From positions 1-54,152 of the forward strand of contig JAGGRA010000069.1 in NCBI GenBank assembly GCA_018613035.1: a DNA stretch of 54,152 nt. Reading direction: 5' to 3'. Position 1 is the first letter of the stretch; each line of letters starts with the position of its first letter. This DNA is from Pseudomonas sp. ISL-84 (GTDB taxonomy: Bacteria; Bacillota; Bacilli; Bacillales; Cytobacillaceae). This document shows positions 42,308 to 53,667 of the stretch, in pieces. The position numbers and the translations under genes were made by a program. The notes under the pieces are model-generated. The model was not told where the DNA came from. It did no database searches and saw nothing but the letters and a program-made list of their open reading frames with translations.

Positions 42308-42341
42308 AAAAAAATCCCTCCGCACCTGGAGGGATTTTTTC
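42308..42341. terminator. Bidirectional terminator
   Basis: AAAAAATCCCTCC and GGAGGGATTTTTT pair around GCACCT, between converging ywjG and pyrG. Confidence 0.93.
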
Positions 42342-42346
42342 ATATC

Positions 42347-44098
<1,752 letters not shown>

Positions 44099-44145
44099 TC
44101 ACCCTTAGAAGAGACGATCGTTCGCCTCTCCCATATAAAAAATAA

Positions 44146-44329
44146 GGCTCTGTTACACTTGCCTGCTGATTTCCGCTCCAGGAGCTCGCTTTCCGCGGGC
44201 GGTCCGGGAGCCTCCTCGGCGCAGCCGCGCCTGCGGGGTCTCCCTTTGACCCGCTTCTCCCGCTGGAGTCTCGCTCCTTCCACTCCATTCAACAGGTTGC
44301 AAATATAAACAATGAGCTTTAACAGAGCC
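44146..44329. mobile_element. MITE-like GTTGATT repeat inside the pyrG leader
   Basis: 184 bp. Terminal inverted repeats GGCTCTGTTA (44146-44155) and TAACAGAGCC (44320-44329) are perfect. They are flanked by an identical 8-bp AAAAATAA at 44138-44145 and 44330-44337, as expected for a target-site duplication. The interior is the short form of the GTTGATTTCCGCT dispersed repeat (here CTGATTTCCGCTCCAGG). No ORF with transposase features. The terminal sequence recalls the GGCTCTGTTGC ends of IS6-family elements, which also give 8-bp duplications (family knowledge). Confidence 0.7.
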
Positions 44330-44331
44330 AA

Positions 44332-44375
44332 AAATAAAAAGCGCTCCGCTTACTTATAAAGTAAGGGAGCGCTAT
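44332..44375 (-). promoter_or_regulatory. pyrG transcription attenuator
   Basis: Minus-strand stem GCGCTCCCTTACTT / AGTAAGCGGAGCGC followed by TTTTTATTTTT. The 5-prime arm contains the pyrimidine run CUCCCUU, which in B. subtilis pairs with a G-run added reiteratively at the 5-prime end of the transcript when CTP is low, so that the terminator cannot form. Confidence 0.85.
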
Positions 44376-44407
44376 TAGCGTCTAACGAATCGTTCCTTTT
44401 TTAAGGA

Positions 44408-44447
44408 GCCCAAAAAGTATTCTACAAGCCCTGAAACGAAAAGTCAA
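44408..44447 (-). promoter_or_regulatory. pyrG promoter with GGGC initiation site
   Basis: TTGACT (44442-44447), 17 bases, TAGAAT (44419-44424), 7 bases, then GGGCTCC from 44411. The first four bases GGGC are exactly those needed for CTP-sensed reiterative G addition. The -35 begins two bases after the rpoE stop. Confidence 0.85.
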
Positions 44448-44449
44448 GA

Positions 44450-45034
44450 TTATAAATCTTCTTCGTCCTCATCCAGTTCAAGTTCATCTTCTTCAAGGTC
44501 ATCATCGTCATCATCTTCATCAAGATCGAATTCTTCTTCATCTTTATCAATAATTTCAGCGTCATCCTCGAAGTCTTCGTCAAGATCGTCGTCATCATCA
44601 AGAAGATCATCATCATCGTCATCTGTCAGATCGTCATCATCAAAACCGTCGTCATCATAATCGATATCCTCTTCATCCAGTTCATCATAATCTTCAAGGT
44701 CAAGATCATCATCGGCGACCTTCTTCTTCGCCTTTTTCTTCTTAGGCTTGATAACGGAAACGACTTCTTCTTCATATTGGTCTACCGGATACCATGAACG
44801 AAGACCCCAGCGGTTGTCGCCCAATCCAATAAAATGTCCATCTATATTTAAATCAGTGTAGAACTGTGCAATTTTCGATTTAACTTGTTCCTTTGAAAGG
44901 TTCAGAATCTTAGTCACTTCATCCATAATGTCATTAAAAGCCATCGGTTCTTTTTTGCTTTTTAAAAGTTCATAAGCCACTTCAATTAATGACATTTCTT
45001 GTAATTCTTCTTTTGAGAATTGTTCCAAACTCAA
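44450..45034 (-). CDS. rpoE: RNA polymerase delta subunit
   Basis: Increases RNA polymerase recycling and specificity in Gram-positive bacteria. 194 residues: a folded N-terminal domain (about 1-85, IEVAYELLKSKKEPMAF and FYTDLNIDGHFIGLGDNRWGLR), a Lys-rich bridge (KPKKKKAKKK), and a disordered Asp/Glu tail of about 85 residues. The start is probably TTG at 45034 (MSLEQFSKEEL) with AAAGGAAG upstream; the ORF extends three codons further. The tail is about 20 residues longer than in B. subtilis. Confidence 0.95.
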   Translation of the reverse strand: MSLEQFSKEELQEMSLIEVAYELLKSKKEPMAFNDIMDEVTKILNLSKEQVKSKIAQFYTDLNIDGHFIGLGDNRWGLRSWYPVDQYEEEVVSVIKPKKKKAKKKVADDDLDLEDYDELDEEDIDYDDDGFDDDDLTDDDDDDLLDDDDDLDEDFEDDAEIIDKDEEEFDLDEDDDDDDLEEDELELDEDEEDL

Positions 45035-45288
45035 TATCAGCACTTCCTTTCCCTATGTAACGCTATTAGGCAGCGTAAATAACAAAAACACGCACAAACT
45101 TAAATGAAGCCCTATTGGCTCTATATTTTGAGAGCACAAAAAAACACTTGAACTGCCCCCAAGAAGACATATTCTTCATTATAAACAAATTTTTACGGTT
45201 TATGCCAGTTATATCTGCTGTTCTGGCATTTTTTCTGCAGTTTTGTACTTTCCAGCCCTGCTAAACATAAACGTTAATGAAAAGGCCT

Positions 45289-45390
45289 GTTGATTTCCGC
45301 TCTTGAAACCAGCTTTCCGCAGGGGTCAGGGAGCATCCTGGCGCATACGCACCTGCGAAGTCTCCCTGCGACCCGCTCCACTCAGCAGGG
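45289..45390. repeat. GTTGATT dispersed repeat, copy 5 (short form)
   Basis: GTTGATTTCCGCTCTTGAAACC, GGGAGCATCCTGGCG, CTGCGAAGTCTCCCTGC, ACCCGCTCCACTC. The right terminus is missing. It lies upstream of rpoE; the remaining gap 45035-45288 holds a small hairpin (45063-45078) and no gene. Confidence 0.65.
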
Positions 45391-45435
45391 TGCCAAAATC
45401 AAAGCAGTGTATTTCATGCCTATAAATAGAAGAGT

Positions 45436-45612
45436 TTAATCCACCCTGTTTCTTTTCCGGCCTTTCAAAGGCTGATCCATCTGTTTATACGCCAGCCAAG
45501 TAAAATAAAATGATAATAAAAAGAAGGCAATGGCTCCAAGCTGTCTTTCGTATAGGAAGTAAACGCCCGCACTAGCTCCCACTAGAGCTGCATACAGAAA
45601 TAATTTCTTCAC
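45436..45612 (-). CDS. Small two-helix membrane protein, 58 aa
   Basis: Translated by hand: it begins MKKLFLYAALVGASAG and ends GRKRNRVD. Hydrophobic segments about 3-21 and 26-42, then a charged tail (KQMDQPLKGRKRNR). The start is GTG with GAGG ten bases upstream. A TATAAT lies about 62 bases before the start, but the -35 is weak. Family not recognised. It lies between icmF and rpoE with its own terminatorless end. Confidence 0.6.
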   Translation of the reverse strand: MKKLFLYAALVGASAGVYFLYERQLGAIAFFLLSFYFTWLAYKQMDQPLKGRKRNRVD

Positions 45613-45729
45613 ATTTTCACATCCTCAAGCCCCGAAGTGCACCGCTATGTATAATGATTCCATTATATAGGATACGGATGTATTTTGTATGTATTCCGTG
45701 TAAAAATTAGGTTATCACTCAGAAGAAGT

Positions 45730-45762
45730 AAAGGCCTGCAGCATGAGGCTGCAAGCCTTAAT
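45730..45762 (-). terminator. icmF terminator
   Basis: AAGGCTTGCAGC and GCTGCAGGCCTT pair around CTCAT on the minus strand and are followed by TACTTCTTC. It lies 43 bases past icmF. Confidence 0.8.
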
Positions 45763-45804
45763 TTCAATTATTGACTCCATCGGCCTTTGGATGCCTTATT
45801 TTAT

Positions 45805-48800
45805 CTACATATTCCTGCGATATTGCCCGCCCACTTCATAAAGCGCACGTGTGATTTGTCCAAGGCTCGCCACTTTGACGGTTTCCATTAAGGCAGCGAA
45901 AATGTTGCCTCCGCTGACTGCCGTTTCCTTCAATTGGTTCAAGGCCCCTTCTGCTTTATCTTTATTGCGCTCCTGGAAGCTGCGCAGATTGCGGATCTGA
46001 GTTTCTTTTTCTTCTTTAGTTGCTCTTGCCAGCTCCATATTGTCCATTTCTTCCTCTGAAGGAGGATTCGGATTCAAGTATGTGTTTACCCCGATAATCG
46101 GAAGCTCACCGGTATGCTTCTTCATTTCATAATACATAGACTCATCCTGAATCTTTCCGCGCTGATATTGAGTTTCCATGGCACCAAGTACACCGCCGCG
46201 GTCATTAATGCGTTCGAATTCCTTCAATACCTGCTCCTCTACAAGATCTGTAAGCTCATCCACGATGAAAGCACCCTGAAGCGGATTTTCATTCTTGGAT
46301 AATCCATGTTCTTTTGTAATGATCATCTGAATGGCCATCGCACGGCGGACAGACTCTTCTGTCGGAGTGGTAATCGCTTCATCATAAGCATTTGTATGCA
46401 GTGAGTTACAGTTATCCTGAAGTGCCATTAATGCCTGCAGTGTTGTGCGAATATCGTTAAAATCGATTTCCTGCGCATGCAGCGACCGCCCGGAAGTCTG
46501 GATATGGTACTTCAGCTTTTGGCTTCTTTCATTCGCGCCATACTTATCTCTCATAACAGTCGCCCAGATGCGGCGTGCCACACGGCCAAGCACCGTATAC
46601 TCAGGATCCAGTCCGTTTGAGAAGAAGAATGAAAGGTTTGGTGCAAAGTCGTTGATATTCATGCCTCTGCTCAAATAATACTCTACATATGTGAAGCCAT
46701 TTGCCAATGTAAATGCCAGCTGCGAAATTGGGTTCGCACCCGCTTCTGCGATATGATAGCCTGAAATTGAAACAGAGTAATAATTGCGGACCTTATGGTC
46801 GATAAAGTACTGCTGGATATCCCCCATCATCCTTAAGGCAAACTCTGTAGAGAAGATACACGTATTTTGGCCCTGGTCTTCTTTTAAAATATCAGCCTGA
46901 ACCGTTCCCCTCACTGTCTGCAGCGTTTGCGCCCTTACTTCCGTAAACTCTTCCGGAGTGAGCACTCGGCCAAGCTCCTGCTCTTTTGCTTCAATCTGCT
47001 GCTCAATGGCTGTATTCATGAACATAGCCAATATGATCGGAGCCGGCCCATTAATGGTCATCGATACAGATGTAGATGGATGGCATAAATCAAATCCGGC
47101 ATACAGTTTTTTCATATCATCAAGCGTACAAACGCTGACACCGCTCTCCCCGACTTTTCCGTAAATGTCCGGGCGGTAATCCGGATCTTCTCCGTAAAGA
47201 GTAACCGAGTCAAACGCTGTGCTTAAACGCTTGGCTGAATCATCTTTTGAAAGATAGTGGAAACGGCGATTCGTCCGTTCAGGCGTACCTTCGCCGGCAA
47301 ACTGCCTTTTTGGATCTTCTCCCTCGCGTTTGAATGGGAAAACGCCTGCTGTGTACGGGAATGAGCCCGGTACATTTTCTCTATACACCCAGCGGATGAT
47401 TTCTCCATAATCCTTGTACTTAGGAAGGGCCACCTTTGGAATGGACAGGCCTGATAAGCTCTTGGTTTTTAAAACCGTTATGATTTCCTTATCGCGGATT
47501 TTCGTCACAAACTGATCGCCTGCATATTTTTCCTTCAGACGATCCCAGCCCTCAAGAATCTTCTTCGTTTCAGCTGTCAATTTGTCTTCGACCGACGCTT
47601 TGATGGCTTCCAATGAAGAGATTGCCTCTTCATTTCCTTCCTGTTCTTTTACAGCAAGAAGAGCACCTTCCAGCTGGAACAATTTGCGGGCAAGATCGGC
47701 CTGCTCTTCTGCCTTTTTATGATAGCCGCGTACTGTATCTGAAACCTCACGCAAATAATACCGCTGCTCATTCGGGATAATGACATTCTGCTTTTCCACT
47801 TTCGCTTCTTTTGTAAAACTTGTCTCCCAACCTGTGCCTGCATTTTTGTTGATCGTTTCAACCAGTGCAGCAAACACCGCATTTGTTCCCGGATCATTGA
47901 ACTGGCTTGCAATCGTACCGTATACAGGCATTTCTTCCAGTTCCTTTTCAAAAAGCATCCGGCTGCGCTGATATTGCTTTTGCACCTGGCGCATGGCATC
48001 TTCAGACCCTTTGCGCTCAAATTTATTAATAACGATTAAGTCTGCATAATCAATCATATCTATTTTCTCAAGCTGGGAAGGCGCGCCGAATTCACTTGTC
48101 ATCACATACATAGAGACATCGCAAATTTCAGTAATGCCGGCATCCCCTTGCCCGATTCCGCTCGTTTCCACAATAATCAAGTCAAAGCCGGCCGCCTTTA
48201 CAACCGAAATTGCATCCTGAATCGCAAGTGAAAGCTCACTTCGGGAATTTCTAGTTGCGAGGCTTCTCATATAAACACGCGGATTAAAGATCGCATTCAT
48301 GCGAATCCGGTCGCCCAGAAGCGCGCCACCTGTTTTTTGCTTTGTCGGGTCAACGGACAGAATGGCTACCTTCTTTTCCGGGACTTCGTTGATAAAACGG
48401 CGGATCAGCTCATCGGTTAAGGAGCTTTTACCGGCACCGCCTGTACCCGTAATCCCAACAACCGGTACCTGTTTTTCAAGCGACTTTACTTTTTCCATCA
48501 CGGTTTCAAGAGATGCCGCTGCTTCTTTGCTTTCCGTAACCTGATGCTCAGCAAGGGTAATCAGCTTGGCAATCGCATTGGTTTCCCCTTCCTGAAGCTT
48601 TTCAATTTGCCCGGATGATCCTGCTGTGAATGTAGGGAAATCACATTCTTGAATCATCTGGTTGATCATGCCCTGCAGGCCATGCTTTCGGCCATCTTCA
48701 GGCGAAAAAATTCTCGCGATTCCGTACTCATGCAATTCCTTGATTTCCTTCGGGATGATAACCCCGCCGCCACCGCCATAAATGCGGATATGGGAAGCGC

Positions 48801-49071
48801 CTCTTTCCTTCAGCAAGTCATACATATACTTGAAATACTCAACATGCCCTCCCTGATAAGAGGAAATGGCGATTCCCTGTACATCTTCCTGAATCGCAGC
48901 GTTCACGACTTCTTCTACCGAACGGTTATGACCCAGGTGGATTACCTCCGCACCGCTCGCCTGAATGATTCTGCGCATAATGTTAATGGAAGCATCATGG
49001 CCATCAAAAAGACTCGAAGCTGTTACAAAGCGAATATGATTTTTCGGCTTATACACTTCTGGATTACTCAT
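45805..49071 (-). CDS. icmF: Fused isobutyryl-CoA mutase IcmF
   Basis: Adenosylcobalamin enzyme that rearranges isobutyryl-CoA and n-butyryl-CoA; some IcmF also act on pivalyl-CoA (family knowledge). 1088 residues: B12-binding domain (about 10-145) with [13 protein letters not shown] carrying the cobalt-ligand His; MeaB-like G-protein chaperone (about 160-410) with Walker [11 protein letters not shown]; linker; substrate-binding TIM barrel (about 540-1080) with [20 protein letters not shown]. It is one polypeptide, unlike Streptomyces IcmA/IcmB. ATG after GGGGGAG, 69 bases after the TetR gene, so probably cotranscribed with it. Confidence 0.96.
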   Translation of the reverse strand: MSNPEVYKPKNHIRFVTASSLFDGHDASINIMRRIIQASGAEVIHLGHNRSVEEVVNAAIQEDVQGIAISSYQGGHVEYFKYMYDLLKERGASHIRIYGGGGGVIIPKEIKELHEYGIARIFSPEDGRKHGLQGMINQMIQECDFPTFTAGSSGQIEKLQEGETNAIAKLITLAEHQVTESKEAAASLETVMEKVKSLEKQVPVVGITGTGGAGKSSLTDELIRRFINEVPEKKVAILSVDPTKQKTGGALLGDRIRMNAIFNPRVYMRSLATRNSRSELSLAIQDAISVVKAAGFDLIIVETSGIGQGDAGITEICDVSMYVMTSEFGAPSQLEKIDMIDYADLIVINKFERKGSEDAMRQVQKQYQRSRMLFEKELEEMPVYGTIASQFNDPGTNAVFAALVETINKNAGTGWETSFTKEAKVEKQNVIIPNEQRYYLREVSDTVRGYHKKAEEQADLARKLFQLEGALLAVKEQEGNEEAISSLEAIKASVEDKLTAETKKILEGWDRLKEKYAGDQFVTKIRDKEIITVLKTKSLSGLSIPKVALPKYKDYGEIIRWVYRENVPGSFPYTAGVFPFKREGEDPKRQFAGEGTPERTNRRFHYLSKDDSAKRLSTAFDSVTLYGEDPDYRPDIYGKVGESGVSVCTLDDMKKLYAGFDLCHPSTSVSMTINGPAPIILAMFMNTAIEQQIEAKEQELGRVLTPEEFTEVRAQTLQTVRGTVQADILKEDQGQNTCIFSTEFALRMMGDIQQYFIDHKVRNYYSVSISGYHIAEAGANPISQLAFTLANGFTYVEYYLSRGMNINDFAPNLSFFFSNGLDPEYTVLGRVARRIWATVMRDKYGANERSQKLKYHIQTSGRSLHAQEIDFNDIRTTLQALMALQDNCNSLHTNAYDEAITTPTEESVRRAMAIQMIITKEHGLSKNENPLQGAFIVDELTDLVEEQVLKEFERINDRGGVLGAMETQYQRGKIQDESMYYEMKKHTGELPIIGVNTYLNPNPPSEEEMDNMELARATKEEKETQIRNLRSFQERNKDKAEGALNQLKETAVSGGNIFAALMETVKVASLGQITRALYEVGGQYRRNM

Positions 49072-49140
49072 ACTTCTCCCCCTTGTCCGAAAGCGCAGGC
49101 ACCAGGGCAGCTGATGCTGTGCGCATAAAAATTTAACTTG

Positions 49141-49785
49141 TTAAGCTTTTTCCGAAACCTTGTCTGGGTTTTTTATCCCTTGAAAAAGCAGATCCGTCTG
49201 CAGCTGGATATATTCATCAATCGTGTACAACTTTTGCAATGACCAGCGCCGGAACGCCCACATTTGCCCTTGGACAAAAATGTTATGGGCAATCATCTTG
49301 ATTTTTCCTTCCGGAAGGTCCAGCTCTCCGTTTTCCACACAAAGTGTGATGACATGCTCGAACATGCCAACCATTTCGATTTCTTTTTTCAAAACATAAG
49401 GAAGCGCGTCCTTTGTTAAGGATTTGACTTCCTGGTACATGACGAGCACTTCATCCTGCATTTCATCGACTACCTTGAAATAATCGGCAATTCCCTGCTC
49501 CAGGCTTTCAAGCGTGCCCTGATTTGTATCAAGACCCTTTTGCAGGCGCTCTGCAACCTGATCATAGATGCTGTCACAAACCAGATATAATACGTCTTCC
49601 TTGGTCCGGATATACTCATAAAGCGTCCCGATACTAAAACCAGATGCCTTAGCGATTTCTCTAGTTGTTGTACGATGGAACCCTTTTTGGATAAAAAGGG
49701 TGACGGCACCTTTAATCATCTGATCACGCCTCTTTTTGACAAGACGCTCATCTTTAACAGAAGCTTGAACTTCCCGTTTCTTCAT
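49141..49785 (-). CDS. TetR-family regulator of the acyl-CoA module
   Basis: 214 residues. N-terminal HTH (about 20-68) with TTREIAKASGFSIGTLYEYIRTKEDVLYLV; C-terminal helical ligand domain resembling FadR/YsiA-type regulators that bind acyl-CoA. It probably represses its own icmF operon and perhaps the neighbouring dehydrogenases (inference from position). ATG after GGGAGGCGG. It precedes icmF on the same strand. Confidence 0.88.
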   Translation of the reverse strand: MKKREVQASVKDERLVKKRRDQMIKGAVTLFIQKGFHRTTTREIAKASGFSIGTLYEYIRTKEDVLYLVCDSIYDQVAERLQKGLDTNQGTLESLEQGIADYFKVVDEMQDEVLVMYQEVKSLTKDALPYVLKKEIEMVGMFEHVITLCVENGELDLPEGKIKMIAHNIFVQGQMWAFRRWSLQKLYTIDEYIQLQTDLLFQGIKNPDKVSEKA

Positions 49786-49883
49786 TACTTATCTACCGCC
49801 TCCCGTGAATCATTCCCTGAATACCTGTTTATTTTGAAGAGGATTTCCTCATAGAATGTTGTGTTAGTTTACGAATTCTGACC

Positions 49884-50057
49884 GTTGATTTCCGCGGCAG
49901 GCACACAGCGAACCCGCGGGGAGCGATGTGAGCCTCCCCGGCTATGCCTGCGGGGTCTCACATTCCCTCACTTCCCGCAGGACCATAGAATAACCATCCT
50001 TGTGTAAACACCGCATGAAAAAATTTCGAGGATCAAGTGCCCCCCGCTCCAATCAAC
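49884..50057. repeat. GTTGATT dispersed repeat, copy 6 (long form)
   Basis: GTTGATTTCCGCGGCAGGC, GTGAGCCTCCCCGGC, CTGCGGGGTCTCAC, TAAACACCGCATG, CCGCTCCAATCAAC. It fills the 339-base gap between the first acyl-CoA dehydrogenase gene and tetR. No TetR operator is recognised in the rest. Confidence 0.8.
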
Positions 50058-50124
50058 TAGTCAGTCGCCTAAAATCAACAAACGTTACGAAAATAGCCTT
50101 TGAAATAACTACTGTGAGATCCTT

Positions 50125-51264
50125 TTATTTCGTTACCATCCGCGAGATTACGAGACGCTGAATTTCCTGCGTTCCTTCGTAAATCTGCGTGATTTTTGCA
50201 TCACGCATAAAGCGCTCAACCGGATAATCCTTTGTATATCCGTATCCGCCGAAGATTTGAACCGCATCCGTTGTTACCTTCATAGCCGTGTCGCCGGCTA
50301 GAAGCTTAGACATCGCAGATTCCTTTCCGTATGGGAGGCCTTCGGATTCCAGCCATGCTGCCTGATAAGTTAATAGTCTTGAAGCTTCAATGCTTGTCGC
50401 CATGTCCGCCAGCTTGAATCCGATCCCCTGCTGGGCAGCAATCGGCTTGCCAAACTGCACTCGCTCCTTTGCATACTCGACGGAAGCATCTAATGCACCC
50501 TGGGCAATTCCGACAGCCTGTGCTGCGATACCATTGCGGCCGCCGTCAAGTGTCATCATGGCGATTTTGAAGCCTTCGCCAACTTCTCCCAGCACATTCT
50601 CAACAGGAACCTTGCAATCTTCAAAAATTATTTCTGTAGTCGGCGATGAACGGATACCCAATTTCTTTTCCTTCTTGCCTACAGAGAAACCTTCAAAGCC
50701 GGCCTCCACAATAAATGCCGTTGTTCCTCTATGTTTTTCGGCTGGATCTGTTAAAGCAAATACTACATAAATATCTGCTACTCCGCCGTTTGTAATGAAA
50801 ATTTTGCTGCCGTTCAATACATAATGGTCGCCTTCCAGACGCGCAGTCGTTCTCATTCCGCCGGCATCAGAACCGCTGCCAGGCTCAGTCAGTCCGTATG
50901 CACCGATTTTTTCACCTTGTGCCATTGGCTTTAGATACTTTTGCTTTTGCTCCTCACTGCCGAATTTGAAAATCGGCCAGCCTGCAAGGGATGTATGTGC
51001 AGAAAGGGTAACACCTGTTGAAGCACACACTCTTGAAAGCTCCTCAACCGCGATGCAGTATGCCAGGTAATCACTGCCGATTCCGCCGTACTCTTCAGGC
51101 CAGGGAATACCCGTTAAGCCAAGCTCTGCCATCTTATTGAAGATTTCGCGATCAAAACGCTCTTCCTCATCACGCTCTGCTGCTGTTGGAGCTACTTCAT
51201 TTCTGGCAAAATCGCGAACCATCTTTCTTATCATTTCATGCTCTTCACTTAATTGAAAATTCAT
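50125..51264 (-). CDS. acdA: Acyl-CoA dehydrogenase (AcdA-like)
   Basis: FAD enzyme that makes trans-2-enoyl-CoA from acyl-CoA. 379 residues. Three-part fold: N-terminal helices ([20 protein letters not shown]), middle beta domain with the FAD/substrate motif [15 protein letters not shown] (about 129), and C-terminal helices with catalytic Glu in [16 protein letters not shown] (about 364). The named gene is by position upstream of rpoE in B. subtilis; chain-length preference is not readable. ATG after GAGGGACTG. About 60 per cent similar by eye to the next gene. Confidence 0.9.
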   Translation of the reverse strand: MNFQLSEEHEMIRKMVRDFARNEVAPTAAERDEEERFDREIFNKMAELGLTGIPWPEEYGGIGSDYLAYCIAVEELSRVCASTGVTLSAHTSLAGWPIFKFGSEEQKQKYLKPMAQGEKIGAYGLTEPGSGSDAGGMRTTARLEGDHYVLNGSKIFITNGGVADIYVVFALTDPAEKHRGTTAFIVEAGFEGFSVGKKEKKLGIRSSPTTEIIFEDCKVPVENVLGEVGEGFKIAMMTLDGGRNGIAAQAVGIAQGALDASVEYAKERVQFGKPIAAQQGIGFKLADMATSIEASRLLTYQAAWLESEGLPYGKESAMSKLLAGDTAMKVTTDAVQIFGGYGYTKDYPVERFMRDAKITQIYEGTQEIQRLVISRMVTK

Positions 51265-51326
51265 TGTCAGTCCCTCGCTTTGAATGATTTCTTTGATATT
51301 TTCAAAAAGACCTTATAATCCTACCC

Positions 51327-51515
51327 GTTGATTTCCGCTGCAGGCACACAGCGAACCCAGGGGGCTACCGGGAGCCTCCTCGACGCTCTGCATCTGCGGG
51401 GTCACCCTTGGAACACTACTCCCGTAGGACATTGAAAAAACATCCTTGAATAAACACCGCACGAAGAAAATGCGGCAGCATTTTCGAGGATCAAGTGCCT
51501 TCCGCTACAATCAAC
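51327..51515. repeat. GTTGATT dispersed repeat, copy 7 (long form)
   Basis: GTTGATTTCCGCTGCAGGC, GGGAGCCTCCTCGACG, ATCTGCGGGGTCACCC, AATAAACACCGCACG, CCGCTACAATCAAC. It fills the 310-base gap between the two acyl-CoA dehydrogenase genes. Copies 6 and 7 share CACACAGCGAACCC and are closer to each other than to the rest. Confidence 0.8.
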
Positions 51516-51574
51516 TCAGTGGAAAAACTTAGTTATCCAACAAACTTTCGAGAACATCCTCCAAGAAGATGTCT

Positions 51575-52705
51575 TTACAGCTGCTTGCTGATGACTATCC
51601 GCTGTATTTCACTGGTTCCTTCGTAGATTTCGGTAATTTTCGCATCACGGAAGTAGCGTTCAACCGGGTATTCTTCTGTATAGCCGTAGCCGCCGTAAAC
51701 CTGGATCGCTTCTGTTGTCACTTCCACTGCCGTTCTTGATGCAAAAAGCTTTGCCATAGATGCCTCAAGGCCGCACTTGATGCCGCGCTGGCGAAGCTCT
51801 GCTGCCCGATAGATTAATAGCTTGGCAGCTTCGATGTTTGTCGCCATGTCCGCAAGCTTAAATCCTACTCCCTGCTGGGCTGCTATCGGCTTTCCGAATT
51901 GCACGCGCTCTTTCGCATAATCGGCTGCTGCTTCAAAGGCAGCCTCTGCAATTCCAAGTGCCTGGGCAGCAATCCCGATCCGTCCTGCATCCAGGTTTGC
52001 CATAGCAATTTTGAAGCCCTCGCCTTCATTGCCAAGAAGGTTCTCAGCCGGAACGCGCATATCCTCAAATGTCAGCTGCAGTGTCCTGGAACCGTGCAAG
52101 CCCATCTTATGTTCATCTTTTCCGAATACAAGGCCTGGAGTATCCTTCTCTACGATAAACGCCGATACCCCTTTACTGCCCAGCTCGGGATTGGTTGATG
52201 CGAATACGATATACACATCTGCCTCGCCGCCATTGGTGATAAATACTTTCGATCCATTAATGACGTAATCGTCTCCGTCTTTCACTGCACGCGATTTTAA
52301 ACTTCCCGCATCTGAGCCTGCGCTCGGTTCTGTAAGGCAGAAAGCCCCAAGGTACTCACCTGAAGCAAGCTTCGGTACATATTTTTGCTTTTGCTCTTCC
52401 GTCCCGAAATATAAAATCGGATTAGTACCCACAGATGTATGGACTGATAAAATAACTCCTACCGTTGCACTAACCCGTGACAATTCATGGATGGCAATAA
52501 TATAGGAGGTAAAATCCATTTCAGATCCGCCGTATTTTTCCGGAATCGGAATCCCCATTAAGCCTAGCTCGCCCATTTTGCAAAGGATCTCCCTCGGAAA
52601 CCCGCCTTGCTCCATTTTTTCAACAAAAGGAGCGATTTCCGTCTGGGCAAAATCCCGCACCATTTTTCTCATCATTTCCTGCTCTTCTGTAAATCTCAGG
52701 TTCAC
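51575..52705 (-). CDS. Acyl-CoA dehydrogenase, short/branched-chain type
   Basis: 376 residues. N-terminal [22 protein letters not shown], middle motif [16 protein letters not shown], catalytic Glu in [16 protein letters not shown] at the C-terminus. It is a paralogue of the preceding dehydrogenase, similar to MmgC/butyryl-CoA dehydrogenases. The start is set at GTG 52705 after GGGGGGAAG; an in-frame ATG 18 codons upstream adds a tail the family lacks. Probably cotranscribed with the hydroxyacyl-CoA dehydrogenase gene 84 bases upstream. Confidence 0.9.
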   Translation of the reverse strand: MNLRFTEEQEMMRKMVRDFAQTEIAPFVEKMEQGGFPREILCKMGELGLMGIPIPEKYGGSEMDFTSYIIAIHELSRVSATVGVILSVHTSVGTNPILYFGTEEQKQKYVPKLASGEYLGAFCLTEPSAGSDAGSLKSRAVKDGDDYVINGSKVFITNGGEADVYIVFASTNPELGSKGVSAFIVEKDTPGLVFGKDEHKMGLHGSRTLQLTFEDMRVPAENLLGNEGEGFKIAMANLDAGRIGIAAQALGIAEAAFEAAADYAKERVQFGKPIAAQQGVGFKLADMATNIEAAKLLIYRAAELRQRGIKCGLEASMAKLFASRTAVEVTTEAIQVYGGYGYTEEYPVERYFRDAKITEIYEGTSEIQRIVISKQL

Positions 52706-52789
52706 TTGTCTTCCCCCCGATGCCGCCTGGCTTTTAGTAGCCAAGCCCCTATTTGGCAAAACTGTCTCAAGGCCCTTAAAGCCCTTTCT

Positions 52790-53641
52790 TTATTCGTAAA
52801 CGTAGAAGCCTCTGCCGGTTTTCTTGCCGAGCCAGCCAGCTTTTACATATTTTCTTAGTAATGGGCATGGGCGGTATTTATCATCGCCAAAGCCTTCGTG
52901 AAGCGTTTCCATAATATACAGGCACGTATCCAAGCCGATGAAATCAGCTAAAGTCAACGGCCCCATCGGATGGTTCATGCCAAGCTTCATCACTTCATCG
53001 ATCGCTTCTTTCGATGCAACGCCTTCATAAAGGGTATACACCGCTTCATTAATCATCGGCATTAAGATCCGGTTGGACACAAAGCCAGGGAAATCATTTA
53101 CTTCAACAGGTACTTTTTTAAGCGTTTTGGTGATGTCCTCTATTGTCTGATACACTTCATCTGCTGTAGCCAGGCCGCGAATGATTTCAACCAGCTTCAT
53201 CACAGGCACCGGATTCATAAAGTGCATGCCAATTACTTTTTCTGGACGGTTCGTGGCAGCAGCAATTTCGGTAATAGGAAGAGATGATGTATTGCTCGCC
53301 AAAATCGCATGCTCCGGAGCAAGTTCATCCAGCTGGCTGAAGATCTTTGTCTTAATATCCATATTTTCAACAGCTGCTTCGATAACCAGGTCAACATTTT
53401 TCACATCCTGCAGGTCGGTTGAAGCGGTTACATTTCCAAGCACCGTTTCCATTTCCTCCGCTGTCATGCGCTCCTTCTCCACCTGACGGGAAAGGTTCTT
53501 TTTAATAACGCCCAGTCCCCGGTCTACAAACTCCGCCTTCAGATCGTTCAGCAGCACGCTGTACCCTGCCTGTGCACAAACCTGTGCAATTCCCGAGCCC
53601 ATTTGTCCTGCACCGATTACCATAATGTTTTTAACGTTCAT
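52790..53641 (-). CDS. 3-hydroxybutyryl-CoA dehydrogenase
   Basis: NAD(P)-dependent oxidation of 3-hydroxyacyl-CoA to the 3-keto form. 283 residues. Rossmann start IGAGQMGSGIAQVCAQAGY; catalytic His in IGMHFMNPVPVMKLVEI; C-terminal domain with GFVSNRILMPMINEA and GPLTLADFIGLDTCL. Similar to MmgB/Hbd. ATG at 53641 is used, with GGAGG eight bases upstream; the ATG two codons earlier is too close. In most bacilli a thiolase gene is next; it would lie beyond the window. Confidence 0.93.
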   Translation of the reverse strand: MNVKNIMVIGAGQMGSGIAQVCAQAGYSVLLNDLKAEFVDRGLGVIKKNLSRQVEKERMTAEEMETVLGNVTASTDLQDVKNVDLVIEAAVENMDIKTKIFSQLDELAPEHAILASNTSSLPITEIAAATNRPEKVIGMHFMNPVPVMKLVEIIRGLATADEVYQTIEDITKTLKKVPVEVNDFPGFVSNRILMPMINEAVYTLYEGVASKEAIDEVMKLGMNHPMGPLTLADFIGLDTCLYIMETLHEGFGDDKYRPCPLLRKYVKAGWLGKKTGRGFYVYE

Positions 53642-53667
53642 GTTCATATCCTCCGTTCTTGAACTTT

